Below, piece by piece: positions 1 through 7,262 of a stretch of DNA of 9,695 bases. This stretch comes from JACPSX01 sp035288405 [NCBI: bacterium] (GTDB lineage: Bacteria > JACPSX01), in NCBI GenBank assembly GCA_035288405.1, contig DATEAK010000084.1, positions 1-9,695 of the forward strand, in the 5' to 3' direction. Numbering within the stretch: position 1 is the first letter of the stretch; every line of letters starts with the position of its first letter. Under the pieces are notes generated by a model that saw only the letters and a program-made list of their open reading frames with translations, made no database searches and had not been told where the DNA came from. Made by a program: the position numbers and the translations under genes.

Positions 1-90
1 CCGGTGGCACTTCACCTGCAAAACGCCCGTCTGCCCCGAAAGCACGAGACGTTCTATAGTGCCCACCTCTTCGATAATCCCCGTAAACAT
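1..90 (-). CDS. ribE: Riboflavin synthase alpha chain, N-terminal fragment (cut by window edge)
   Basis: The 30 visible codons begin MFTGIIEEVGTIERLVLSG, the hallmark N-terminus of the lumazine-binding-domain riboflavin synthase. This family converts two molecules of 6,7-dimethyl-8-ribityllumazine into riboflavin and 5-amino-6-ribitylaminouracil, the last step of riboflavin synthesis, in the cytoplasm. The family is normally about 200-220 residues with two tandem lumazine-binding barrels, so only the first strands are seen here. The ATG lies 2 bases after the ribD stop (TAA GG ATG). A GGGAG motif at 101-105, inside the ribD 3' end, is a plausible ribosome binding site, so the gene is probably translated from the ribD message and shares its FMN control. 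The name follows the common Gram-negative usage (ribE or ribC); it is ribE/ribB in other schemes. Confidence 0.93.
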   Translation of the reverse strand, partial: MFTGIIEEVGTIERLVLSGQTGVLQVKCHR

Positions 91-92
91 CC

Positions 93-1208
93 TTAATAAA
101 CTCCCGCAGCTATCGGTGGATGGAGGTAGCCAGCCACCAGGATATCTTCCCCAACTCGGTCGACAGTCACACCGGTCAGCGAGTATGCCTCTGCGAGACA
201 ATCCAAGTCGGGACCTCCGACAGCAGGAACAGCCGCCCCACCTCCCAGGATCTTGGGAGCGATAAAAAAGACCACCTTGTCAACGATCCGAGCCTTCAAA
301 GCCACACCGATGACCTCTCCACCCCCTTCAATGAGAAGGTGACTGATCGTGCGCTTCCCCAGTTCCTGGACAAGAGCAGAGAGATCCACCCGCCCTTCTT
401 GGGAAGGGAGAATGAGCCAAGAAATCCCCTTTTTTTCCAGCGCGACTAAACGCTCGGCTGGAGCCTGCTCCGTGCACACCACTAAGGTGTTTTGTCCATC
501 TTGAAATACTTTGTAAACTAATGAGATAGATAACTTAGAATCGAGTATTACTCGAAGTGGTTGACGGGGCCAAGTGCGGCCGGGAAGGCGGACCGTTAGT
601 TCGGGATCATCTGTTTGAACGGTGCGGGCTCCGACCAAAATCGCGTCCACTTGGCTACGCAGCTGATGAGCCTTTTGGCGGGCTGCCTCTCCTGTGATCC
701 AGCGGGATTCTCCTGTACGGGTCGCGATTTTACCATCCAGAGTCATAGCCACCTTCGCCGTGACAAAAGGAGATCCTGTGGAAATGTATTTTATGAAGAC
801 TTCATTGAGCTGGCGGCATTCTCCTTCGAGGACACCCACGGAGACCTGGATCCCCGCTTCCCGCAACTCATGAACCCCTCTGCCAGCGACCAGAGGATTT
901 GGGTCTTCTATCCCCGCCACTACCCGATTCAGACTCGCGGCTATGAGCGCCCGGGTGCAGGGCGCGGTTCTCCCCGTGTGACAGCAAGGCTCAAGATTCA
1001 CATAGAGAGTCGCTCCTCTTGCTCTCTCTCCAGCCTGCCGCAAGGCCAGTATTTCTGCATGCTCCATGCCCGCTCGCTGGTGATACCCGCGACCCACAAT
1101 CTCCCCGTCGCGGACAATGACAGCACCGACAAGAGGATTGGGATTTGTGAGACCCAACCCCTCCCGGGCCAATGCCAGAGCCTGTCTCATGAAGCCTTCA
1201 TCGTTCAC
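93..1208 (-). CDS. ribD: Bifunctional riboflavin biosynthesis protein RibD (pyrimidine deaminase / reductase)
   Basis: RibD deaminates 2,5-diamino-6-ribosylamino-pyrimidinone 5'-phosphate and then reduces the ribosyl side chain with NADPH; these are the second and third steps of riboflavin synthesis from GTP. From the GTG at 1208 it is 371 residues, close to the usual 360-370. The N-terminal deaminase domain (about 1-145) shows TNPNPLVGAVIV, the zinc-site HAE motif at H50/E52, and EPCCHTGRTAPC with zinc cysteines C75 and C84. The reductase domain (about 147-365) shows AKVAMTLDGKIATRTGESRW, ILVGARTVQTDDPELTVR, and LLIEGGGEV near the end. The GTG start is chosen because VNDEGFMRQALALA aligns with the normal RibD N-terminus. 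Reading further upstream would translate the riboswitch terminator. An ATG at 1188-1190 (GAAGG just upstream) is an alternative start. Expression should be governed by the FMN riboswitch directly upstream. ribE follows after 2 bases. Confidence 0.95.
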   Translation of the reverse strand: MNDEGFMRQALALAREGLGLTNPNPLVGAVIVRDGEIVGRGYHQRAGMEHAEILALRQAGERARGATLYVNLEPCCHTGRTAPCTRALIAASLNRVVAGIEDPNPLVAGRGVHELREAGIQVSVGVLEGECRQLNEVFIKYISTGSPFVTAKVAMTLDGKIATRTGESRWITGEAARQKAHQLRSQVDAILVGARTVQTDDPELTVRLPGRTWPRQPLRVILDSKLSISLVYKVFQDGQNTLVVCTEQAPAERLVALEKKGISWLILPSQEGRVDLSALVQELGKRTISHLLIEGGGEVIGVALKARIVDKVVFFIAPKILGGGAAVPAVGGPDLDCLAEAYSLTGVTVDRVGEDILVAGYLHPPIAAGVY

Positions 1209-1212
1209 AGGC

Positions 1213-1243
1213 AAAAAAAACCCCGAAGGGACCAACCTTCGGG
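1213..1243 (-). terminator. Rho-independent terminator of the FMN riboswitch
   Basis: On the minus strand an 8-base-pair GC-rich stem CCCGAAGG / CCTTCGGG with a 6-base loop (TTGGTC) is followed at once by one extra G and eight T. This is a textbook intrinsic terminator. It sits 34 bases after the end of the aptamer P1 stem and 4 bases before the ribD GTG, so it acts as the expression platform: when formed, transcription stops before ribD. Confidence 0.9.
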
Positions 1244-1246
1244 TAG

Positions 1247-1264
1247 ACGGACACATGTGTCCGT
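1247..1264. repeat. Perfect 18-base palindrome between aptamer and terminator
   Basis: The sequence ACGGACACATGTGTCCGT is its own reverse complement. In the leader RNA it can form a 7-base-pair hairpin with a CAUG loop, placed between the aptamer (ends 1277) and the terminator stem (starts 1243). It may be a structural spacer in the expression platform or, as DNA, a binding site for a dimeric protein. Which role applies cannot be told from sequence. Confidence 0.85.
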
Positions 1265-1276
1265 TCGGACTTTTTC

Positions 1277-1407
1277 CCACCGTTCTTCCATCCAGGCTTT
1301 CACTGTCGGCTCCGGAATTTCACCGGATCAGTCCCGCCAGAACCGAGTCCCGACGAGAGTCGCGGGCTATACCGCCGGCCGGGAATTTCACCCTGCCCCG
1401 AAGGTGG
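1277..1407 (-). promoter_or_regulatory. FMN riboswitch aptamer (RFN element)
   Basis: Reading the minus strand, the conserved RFN blocks appear in order: CTTCGGGGCAGGGTGAAATT, then CCGGCGGTATAGCCCGCGA, a variable arm, CCGGTGAAATTCCGGAGCC, and GACAGTGAAAGCCTGGATG followed by GAAGAA. The closing P1 helix can be drawn as CCACCTTC (1407-1400) with GAACGGTGG (1285-1277), with one bulged C. FMN riboswitches bind flavin mononucleotide and repress riboflavin synthesis or transport genes. This one lies directly upstream of ribD and is followed by a terminator, which fits transcriptional attenuation at high FMN. Recognition rests on the consensus recalled from the family, and the match is extensive. 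Confidence 0.97.
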
Positions 1408-1432
1408 TCACTCTAAATAAAGTCCTAAAAAA

Positions 1433-1461
1433 TTTCTATCACGCCCGGAAGTACTTGTCAA
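1433..1461 (-). promoter_or_regulatory. Sigma70-type promoter for the riboflavin operon
   Basis: On the minus strand a perfect -35 box TTGACA (1461-1456) is followed by a 17-base spacer and TAGAAA (1438-1433), a 4-of-6 match to TATAAT, preceded by TGA, which gives an extended -10 (TGn). Transcription would start near 1426, about 20 bases before P1 of the FMN aptamer, a normal leader geometry. The promoter lies just after the ppdK stop codon, so ribD-ribE is likely to be its own transcription unit. Confidence 0.75.
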
Positions 1462-1478
1462 GCTGCAAGATTGACTCG

Positions 1479-4136
1479 TTAGACGTCGCGTTCGGGAATC
1501 GCTTCCTTCCCCCCCTGTTTCAAGGAAGCATGAGCTGCCGCCAGCCGTGCGATGGGTACACGGAAAGGGGAACAGCTTACGTAATCCAACTTCAGCATGT
1601 GGCAAAACTCAACGGAACTGGGTTCTCCACCGTGCTCCCCACAGATACCAAGCTTTAAATCCGGTCTAGTTTTCCTCCCCTTTTCCACTGCAATCGACAT
1701 CAATGTCCCGACCCCTTCGCGATCGATGGCCACGAAAGGATCATTGGGTAGAATCTTCTGGTCCACATAGTAGGGAAGGAATGTGCCGGCATCGTCCCGG
1801 CTAAGCCCAAAAACGGTCTGGGTCAAGTCGTTTGTCCCAAAGGAGAAGAATTCCGCTTCCCTGGCGATTTGATCCGCCGTGAGGGCCGCTCGCGGGAGTT
1901 CAATCATGGTACCGAGGAGATACTTGATCTTCACCCGCTTTTCCTTCATGACTCGGTCGGCTACTTGAATGACCCGCTCTTTAATAATAGAGAGCTCGTT
2001 GACGTGACCCACCAGAGGGATCATGACCTCGGGGACAATCGAGAACCCCTCCGAGGCAAGTTCGCAGGCCGCCTCAAAGATGGCCTGGGCCTGCATCTCA
2101 TAAATCTCCGGAAAGCTGATGCCCAGCCGGCAGCCCCGGTGTCCCAGCATCGGGTTAAACTCCTTCAGGCTGTTCACCTTCCCCCGCAAGGTCTCTACCG
2201 GGACGCCCATTTGCGCAGAGAGATCCTCGATCTCCTTGTCCGTGTGCGGTAAAAACTCGTGCAGCGGCGGGTCGAGCAGACGGATGGTCACCGGGAGATC
2301 TTTCATGACCCGGAAGATCTCCTTAAAATCCCCTTTCTGCATGGGAAGAATCTTGGCCAGCGCCGCCTTTCGGCCCGTAGTATCTTGGGCCACAATCATT
2401 TCCCGCACGGCCTCAATCCGATTGCCCTCGAAAAACATGTGCTCCGTGCGGCAAAGCCCGATCCCCTCGGCGCCGAAATCCCTGGCCACTTGGGCATCGT
2501 GAGGAGTATCCGCGTTGGTTCTGACCTTCAAGGTGCGCACGGCATCTGCCCATTCCATCAAAGTGGCAAAATTTTGCCCGAGCTCGGGTTGCACCAGATT
2601 CACTTTCCCTTCGAGAACTTCTCCCGTGCTCCCGTTCAAACTGATGAAATCCCCTTCCTGAATCGTGCTCCTGCCTACCTTGAAGTGTTTTTGCTTCTCG
2701 TCGATGCGGATATCGCCAACACCGGCCACGCAACATTTCCCCATCCCCCGGGCCACGACAGCGGCGTGAGAAGTCATTCCTCCCCGGGCGGTGAGAATCC
2801 CCTGCGCAGCGTTCATCCCCCCAATGTCCTCGGGTGAAGTTTCCTCACGGACCAGGACAACTTTTTCCCCTTTTACAGCCTGACGTTCGGCTTCCTCTGC
2901 TGTGAACACCACCTTGCCCACGGCGGCCCCCGGAGAAGCGGGCAGGCCCTTGGCAAGCACCGTCACCTTGGCTTTGGGATCCACTGTGGGATGGAGAAGC
3001 TGATCGAGTTGCTCAGGTTCAATTCGCAGCAGAGCCGTCTCCCGGGAAATCAGTCCTTCCTTCACCATTTCAACGGCGATCCGCACGGCGGCGGCAGCGG
3101 TGCGCTTGCCGCTGCGAGTCTGGAGCATATACAGCCGGCCATCTTGGATCGTAAATTCGATGTCCTGCATGTCCCGATAGTGGGTCTCAAGCTTCTGATA
3201 AATTTGCTCCAGCTCTTTGTAGGGCCCGGGCATCTTTTCTTTCAGCTCGGAAATTGCCATGGGGGTACGAATGCCCGCCACGACATCCTCGCCCTGAGCA
3301 TTCAGAAGGAACTCGCCAAAGAAGCGCTTATCGCCAGTGCCTGGATCTCGCGTGAACGCCACCCCGGTGCACGAGGTTTCTCCCAAGTTGCCGAAAACCA
3401 TCGCTTGAACATTCACCGCGGTGCCCCAATCGTTCGGGATCCCATTAATCTTACGATAAGTGACGGCTCGCGGCGTGTTCCATGAAGTAAATACCGCGTC
3501 GATGGCCATCTTCAATTGATCCAAGGGGTCCGTCGGAAAATTCCTGCCGATCGCCGTGTGCACTTCCTCCTGGTAGGCAGCCACCAGATCCTTGAGGGCT
3601 TTGACATCAAGCTCCGTATCGAGCTTCACGCCGAGAGCTTCTTTCTTGGCGTGCAAGATCTTTTCAAAGTCGTTGTGCTTCAGCCCCAAAACCACGTCGC
3701 TGAACATATTGATGAAGCGCCGGTAGCTGTCGAGAGCAGACCGCTCGTTTCCCGCTCGTTTGGCGAGGCCTTGCAGCGTGGAATCGTTAAGCCCCAAGTT
3801 CAGCACGGTATCCATCATCCCGGGCATCGATACTCTGGCGCCGGAACGCACGGAGAGCAGAAGCGGGTTCCCGGGATCGCCAAAGCGGGAGCCCATGGCA
3901 GCCTCGACCCTTTTTAAGTTTTCCAGAACTTCTTCCCAGAGGCCGGCAGGATATTGCTTGTCGTTCTCGTAAAAGTACGTGCAGGCTTCCGTGCTGATCG
4001 TGAATCCCGGAGGAACAGGGATGCCGAGGTTAATCATCTCGGCCAGATTAGCCCCTTTCCCGCCCAGGAGGTTCTTCATATTGGCAGCCCCTTCGGCCAC
4101 CCCGTTTCCAAAAAAATAAATGTATTTGCTTGCCAT
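1479..4136 (-). CDS. ppdK: Pyruvate, phosphate dikinase
   Basis: PPDK reversibly converts pyruvate, ATP and phosphate to PEP, AMP and pyrophosphate; in anaerobes it serves glycolysis or gluconeogenesis in the cytoplasm. The product is 885 residues, the usual size. The N-terminal ATP-grasp region (about 1-340) has GGKGANLAEMINLGIPVPPG and SVRSGARVSMPGMMDTVLNL. The swivelling phosphohistidine domain (about 400-500) carries GGMTSHAAVVARGMGKCCVA with catalytic H457, flanked by T455 and S456, the positions phosphorylated by the PDRP regulator in other species. The C-terminal TIM barrel (about 520-885) binds pyruvate/PEP and has FGTNDLTQTVFGLSRDD and GICGEHGGEP with the acid/base C832. The ATG at 4136 is chosen over an in-frame codon at 4184 because AGGAGGGG lies 4 bases upstream and MASKYIYFFGNG matches the family start. 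It follows glyS by 49 bases, probably in the same operon. No PDRP gene is adjacent. Confidence 0.98.
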   Translation of the reverse strand: MASKYIYFFGNGVAEGAANMKNLLGGKGANLAEMINLGIPVPPGFTISTEACTYFYENDKQYPAGLWEEVLENLKRVEAAMGSRFGDPGNPLLLSVRSGARVSMPGMMDTVLNLGLNDSTLQGLAKRAGNERSALDSYRRFINMFSDVVLGLKHNDFEKILHAKKEALGVKLDTELDVKALKDLVAAYQEEVHTAIGRNFPTDPLDQLKMAIDAVFTSWNTPRAVTYRKINGIPNDWGTAVNVQAMVFGNLGETSCTGVAFTRDPGTGDKRFFGEFLLNAQGEDVVAGIRTPMAISELKEKMPGPYKELEQIYQKLETHYRDMQDIEFTIQDGRLYMLQTRSGKRTAAAAVRIAVEMVKEGLISRETALLRIEPEQLDQLLHPTVDPKAKVTVLAKGLPASPGAAVGKVVFTAEEAERQAVKGEKVVLVREETSPEDIGGMNAAQGILTARGGMTSHAAVVARGMGKCCVAGVGDIRIDEKQKHFKVGRSTIQEGDFISLNGSTGEVLEGKVNLVQPELGQNFATLMEWADAVRTLKVRTNADTPHDAQVARDFGAEGIGLCRTEHMFFEGNRIEAVREMIVAQDTTGRKAALAKILPMQKGDFKEIFRVMKDLPVTIRLLDPPLHEFLPHTDKEIEDLSAQMGVPVETLRGKVNSLKEFNPMLGHRGCRLGISFPEIYEMQAQAIFEAACELASEGFSIVPEVMIPLVGHVNELSIIKERVIQVADRVMKEKRVKIKYLLGTMIELPRAALTADQIAREAEFFSFGTNDLTQTVFGLSRDDAGTFLPYYVDQKILPNDPFVAIDREGVGTLMSIAVEKGRKTRPDLKLGICGEHGGEPSSVEFCHMLKLDYVSCSPFRVPIARLAAAHASLKQGGKEAIPERDV

Positions 4137-4140
4137 GAAA

Positions 4141-4148
4141 CCCCTCCT
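4141..4148 (-). promoter_or_regulatory. Strong ribosome binding site of ppdK
   Basis: The minus strand reads AGGAGGGG followed by TTTC and the ATG. AGGAGG is a full anti-16S match, with 6 bases to the start codon. It fixes the ppdK start at 4136 and rules out the longer reading from 4184. Confidence 0.85.
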
Positions 4149-4162
4149 GTTTTCCAATTGCC

Positions 4163-4179
4163 GCCCACCGCCGGCGGGC
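4163..4179 (-). repeat. GC-rich hairpin in the glyS-ppdK spacer
   Basis: On the minus strand GCCCGCC-GGC-GGTGGGC can form a 7-base-pair stem (one G-U pair) with a 3-base loop. It starts 6 bases after the glyS stop and ends before the ppdK ribosome binding site. No T run follows, so it is not an intrinsic terminator; an RNA-stability or processing element is possible but unproven. Confidence 0.45.
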
Positions 4180-4185
4180 TCCAAC

Positions 4186-6378
4186 TCAGATCACTGCCTT
4201 GCGAGCCGGGTCGGCCAATACCAACAGGGAAAAGTCCGCCATGGAGCTGAAGAGACCTGCTACCTGCCGCAGTAAATTGAGACGGTTTTGCCTGATCTTC
4301 GGGTCTTCCACCATCACCATCACAGTGGTAAAAAAGCGATCCACCGGCTCCCCTAATTGCCGGAGCAAATCAAGAACCGCCGCAAAGTCTTCCTGATCCA
4401 TCTTCTGCTTTATTTTCCCGCCAAGCTTCACGGCCAAGTCAAACAGCTCCCGCTCCTCCCGCTGGTCCAGCAGATCTTCCTTCACCTCAGACTCCTCAAC
4501 CGCCCGGGGCAGTACTTCTTCAAAGACAATCCTTCGTGGTAATTGCTCCCGGAAAGGTGGTTCAGACTTCCCAGACACCGGCGCCGGAGCGCTCCGCGTA
4601 ATATTCAGAAGTCGCTTCGAAGTCAAAAAGAGAGCTTCAAACTCGGATTGGGATTTAAATCGGCTCAAAGCCTCGATCTTGCCGGAAAGCGGGATAAGAT
4701 TCGACCAGCCGGCCGCCAGGACAGCGCCGACCACGTCACTGGCGTACCCCTGTGCTACATAATTCCCGAAAAGTCGCTGGCGCAAGAAAGAACTCACTTC
4801 TTCCCGCACGAGATCTGCAGAGCCGGTAATCTTGCCCTTTAGCAACTCCAGGGAATCCTCGATCAGGGCTGTCAGATCCAGACCCAACCGGCTTCCCTGC
4901 AAGATGGTAATGGCTCCCTGAGCCTGCCTGCGCAAAGCGAAAGGATCTTCCGAACCGCTCGGTACGAGTCCAACTCCGAAGTATCCGATCAGAGTGTCCA
5001 GCCGGTCCGCAAGACTCACCAGGCACCCCGGAATTGACTTAGGGATCTGGTCCCCGGGAAAGCGCGGCAGATAATGTTCGAAAATGGCCAGGGCTACTTC
5101 CTCAGGCTCTCCCGACTTACGGGCATATTCGCGGCCCATGATTCCCTGAAGCTCGGGAAACTCATAGACCATCTGCGTGAGAAGATCGGCCTTGCAAAGC
5201 CGGGCAGCCCGCACAGCTACTTTCTTTACTTTCTCATCGAAGGAGGCAGACCAACGGGACACCAAGGTTTCGATGCGACTCACCTTCTCCTGAAGTGTCC
5301 CCAGCTTTTCCTGAAAGACCACCCGCTCCAAACCCGGCAGATAATTCTCCAGCGGCTTGCGTGTGTCTTCCTGAAAGAAGAAATTGGCATCGGCCAGTCG
5401 GGCTTGCAAGACACGCTCATAGCCGGCCCGGATCGTTTGCTGTACCTGCGCATCCACGCCGCTCGTGTTGGCAACCGCCACGAAACACGGGAGAAGCTTT
5501 CCCTCAGAATCACGCACAGGAAAATAGCGTTGATGCTTGACCATGGCTGTAATCAGGATTTCCTCCGGAAGGACGAGGTATCGGGACGGGAAGTGGCCCG
5601 TGATCGCCTGTGGAAACTCCACGAGAAACGTCACGGTGGTGAGCAGTGCTTCATCCTCAAGAGGGGTCCCCCCCTCACGGCTGGCCGCGTCGAGAACCTG
5701 CCGGGCCACCAGCTTGCGGCGCTCCTGCGGATCGATGATCACATAGGAGTCTTGAAGCACTTTCAAGAATTGATCAGGGCTTGAGATCTCTAGAGGCCCG
5801 GAGCTCAGAAAGCGGTGTCCGTACGTACAGCCCCCACTACGGATCCCCTCCATTTCGAAAGAAATTCGTTCTTGCCCGAACAGAGCCAGGATCCAGTGAA
5901 TGGGTCGCACAAAGCGGAAGGATCCCTCTCCCCAGCGCATGGATTTGGGAAAGGAAAGGGAAGAGATAAATTGAGGGAGCATGGTATCCAGGACCTCACG
6001 GCTCGTTCGCCCTTTCTCTTCTTTCAAGGCGAAGACATACTCTCCCTTGGGAGTCGACTCGATTTGCAAAGAGTCAACATCAACCCCTTGTCCTCGGGCA
6101 AATCCGATGGCTGCCTTTGTGGGACGGCCGTCGGCATCCAGAGCCACTCGCCTCGGCGGGCCGAACACTTTGGTTCGTAAGTCTTCTTGTTTTTCAGGCA
6201 GATCCTTCACCCACAGAGCAATCCGGCGAGGTGTCCCCAGAGGAATAATGGAGCCATACGCCAAACGGGACTGGCCCAGCAAGACACCGGCGCGTTCCCG
6301 CATCTGCTCCAACAGCCCAGGTAGATAGAACGAAGGGATTTCCTCGGTGCCGATTTCGAGCAGCAGGTCGACGCTCAC
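4186..6378 (-). CDS. glyS: Glycyl-tRNA synthetase, beta subunit
   Basis: The beta subunit of the bacterial alpha2beta2 glycyl-tRNA synthetase recognises tRNA-Gly, while the alpha subunit holds the catalytic site. From the GTG at 6378 it is 730 residues, starting [20 protein letters not shown], the typical GlyS N-terminus. Seen motifs include [11 protein letters not shown] (about 50), [20 protein letters not shown] (about 150), VAVANTSG (about 300), an HD-like region with [20 protein letters not shown] (about 395-415), and [12 protein letters not shown] (about 475). The C-terminal anticodon-binding region contains [20 protein letters not shown]. The start overlaps the glyQ stop by 4 bases (GTGA), which suggests translational coupling; AAGGAAG lies just upstream. 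A second GTG at 6370-6372 is a less likely start. It is longer than the roughly 690-residue norm, apparently through an extra 25 or so residues around 590-645 (S/P/E-rich, then charged). Confidence 0.97.
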   Translation of the reverse strand: MSVDLLLEIGTEEIPSFYLPGLLEQMRERAGVLLGQSRLAYGSIIPLGTPRRIALWVKDLPEKQEDLRTKVFGPPRRVALDADGRPTKAAIGFARGQGVDVDSLQIESTPKGEYVFALKEEKGRTSREVLDTMLPQFISSLSFPKSMRWGEGSFRFVRPIHWILALFGQERISFEMEGIRSGGCTYGHRFLSSGPLEISSPDQFLKVLQDSYVIIDPQERRKLVARQVLDAASREGGTPLEDEALLTTVTFLVEFPQAITGHFPSRYLVLPEEILITAMVKHQRYFPVRDSEGKLLPCFVAVANTSGVDAQVQQTIRAGYERVLQARLADANFFFQEDTRKPLENYLPGLERVVFQEKLGTLQEKVSRIETLVSRWSASFDEKVKKVAVRAARLCKADLLTQMVYEFPELQGIMGREYARKSGEPEEVALAIFEHYLPRFPGDQIPKSIPGCLVSLADRLDTLIGYFGVGLVPSGSEDPFALRRQAQGAITILQGSRLGLDLTALIEDSLELLKGKITGSADLVREEVSSFLRQRLFGNYVAQGYASDVVGAVLAAGWSNLIPLSGKIEALSRFKSQSEFEALFLTSKRLLNITRSAPAPVSGKSEPPFREQLPRRIVFEEVLPRAVEESEVKEDLLDQREERELFDLAVKLGGKIKQKMDQEDFAAVLDLLRQLGEPVDRFFTTVMVMVEDPKIRQNRLNLLRQVAGLFSSMADFSLLVLADPARKAVI

Positions 6379-7262
6379 ATCGCTTCCTTTCCTGGGCGGT
6401 GCAACAGGGGAAATCCCATTTCCTCCCGGGTCTTCAAGTATCCCGCGGCGCACAGGTTGGCCAGTCGTCGTACGCGCCCGATGTAGGATGCCCGCTCGGA
6501 GACACTCATGGCACCCCGGGCGTCAAGAATGTTGAAGAGATGGGAACACTTCAGACAACAATCGTACGCCGGCAAGGTGAGTCCCCGCTCGATCAGACGG
6601 AGCCCTTCTCGCTCGTAATGACCGAAGACCTGGAAGTGCAGGTCCACATCGGCTTCCTCAAAATTGTACCGGGAAAACTCGACTTCGCTGCGGTGGTGCA
6701 CGTCCCCGTAGGTAATCCCGGAGGTCCATTCCAGATCGTAGACGTTATCCACTCCCTGCAGATACATGGCGATGCGTTCCACCCCATAGGTCAGTTCCAA
6801 GGAGACCGGCTTCAAGTCGATGCCCCCGGCTTGCTGGAAATAGGTGAACTGGGTAATCTCCATACCATCCAGCCAAACTTCCCAGCCCAGCCCCCAGGCT
6901 CCCAAGGTCGGAGATTCCCAATCATCCTCCACGAAACGGATGTCGTGGCCCCTGGGATCAATCCCGAAGCTCATGAGGCTTTCCAGGTAGAGATCCTGGG
7001 AGTTCAGAGGCGAAGGCTTTAGGATCACTTGGAACTGGTAGTAGTGCTGGAGACGGTTGGGGTTCTCGCCGTAGCGGCCGTCGGTGGGGCGGCGCGAGGG
7101 TTCCACATAGGCCACGTTCCAGGGCTCGGGCCCCAGAACCCTCAGAAAGGTGGCGGGGTTCATGGTGCCGGCACCCACTTCAATGTCGTAGGGCTGCTGC
7201 AGAATGCAACCTTTGCGGGCCCAGAAAGATTGCAGAGAGAGAATCAGTTCCTGGAAAGTCAC
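6375..7262 (-). CDS. glyQ: Glycyl-tRNA synthetase, alpha subunit
   Basis: GlyQ is the class II catalytic subunit that activates glycine with ATP and, with GlyS, charges tRNA-Gly. The product is 295 residues, the standard length. It starts (GTG) [18 protein letters not shown] and shows [72 protein letters not shown] and [13 protein letters not shown], all diagnostic for the family. The GTG at 7262 overlaps the cimA stop by 4 bases (GTGA), with AAAGG 7-8 bases upstream within cimA. Its own stop overlaps the glyS start in the same way. No T-box leader or promoter can fit in front of it, so it depends on transcription from upstream of cimA or from inside that gene. Confidence 0.98.
   Translation of the reverse strand: MTFQELILSLQSFWARKGCILQQPYDIEVGAGTMNPATFLRVLGPEPWNVAYVEPSRRPTDGRYGENPNRLQHYYQFQVILKPSPLNSQDLYLESLMSFGIDPRGHDIRFVEDDWESPTLGAWGLGWEVWLDGMEITQFTYFQQAGGIDLKPVSLELTYGVERIAMYLQGVDNVYDLEWTSGITYGDVHHRSEVEFSRYNFEEADVDLHFQVFGHYEREGLRLIERGLTLPAYDCCLKCSHLFNILDARGAMSVSERASYIGRVRRLANLCAAGYLKTREEMGFPLLHRPGKEAM

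Noticed and set aside
1209-1280. In-frame upstream extension of ribD giving 395 codons
   Set aside because: It would translate the palindrome and terminator stem, and the extra residues do not resemble RibD N-termini.
615-1658. 347-codon open frame on the plus strand opposite ribD, the riboswitch and the end of ppdK
   Set aside because: It runs across the FMN riboswitch, the terminator and two unrelated genes, is rich in Arg/Ser/Pro/His without domain structure, and has no plausible function.
4137-4184. Longer ppdK reading beginning MEPAGGGRQ
   Set aside because: The strong ribosome binding site and the family-typical MASKYIYFFGNG start are downstream; the extension translates the spacer hairpin.
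5074-5784. 236-codon plus-strand open frame opposite glyS
   Set aside because: Shadow of glyS, with no motifs and no convincing ribosome binding site.
6379-6453. Longer glyS reading starting inside glyQ
   Set aside because: The extra 25 residues translate glyQ in another frame and are not GlyS-like; the GTG at 6378 gives the normal N-terminus and a coupled overlap.
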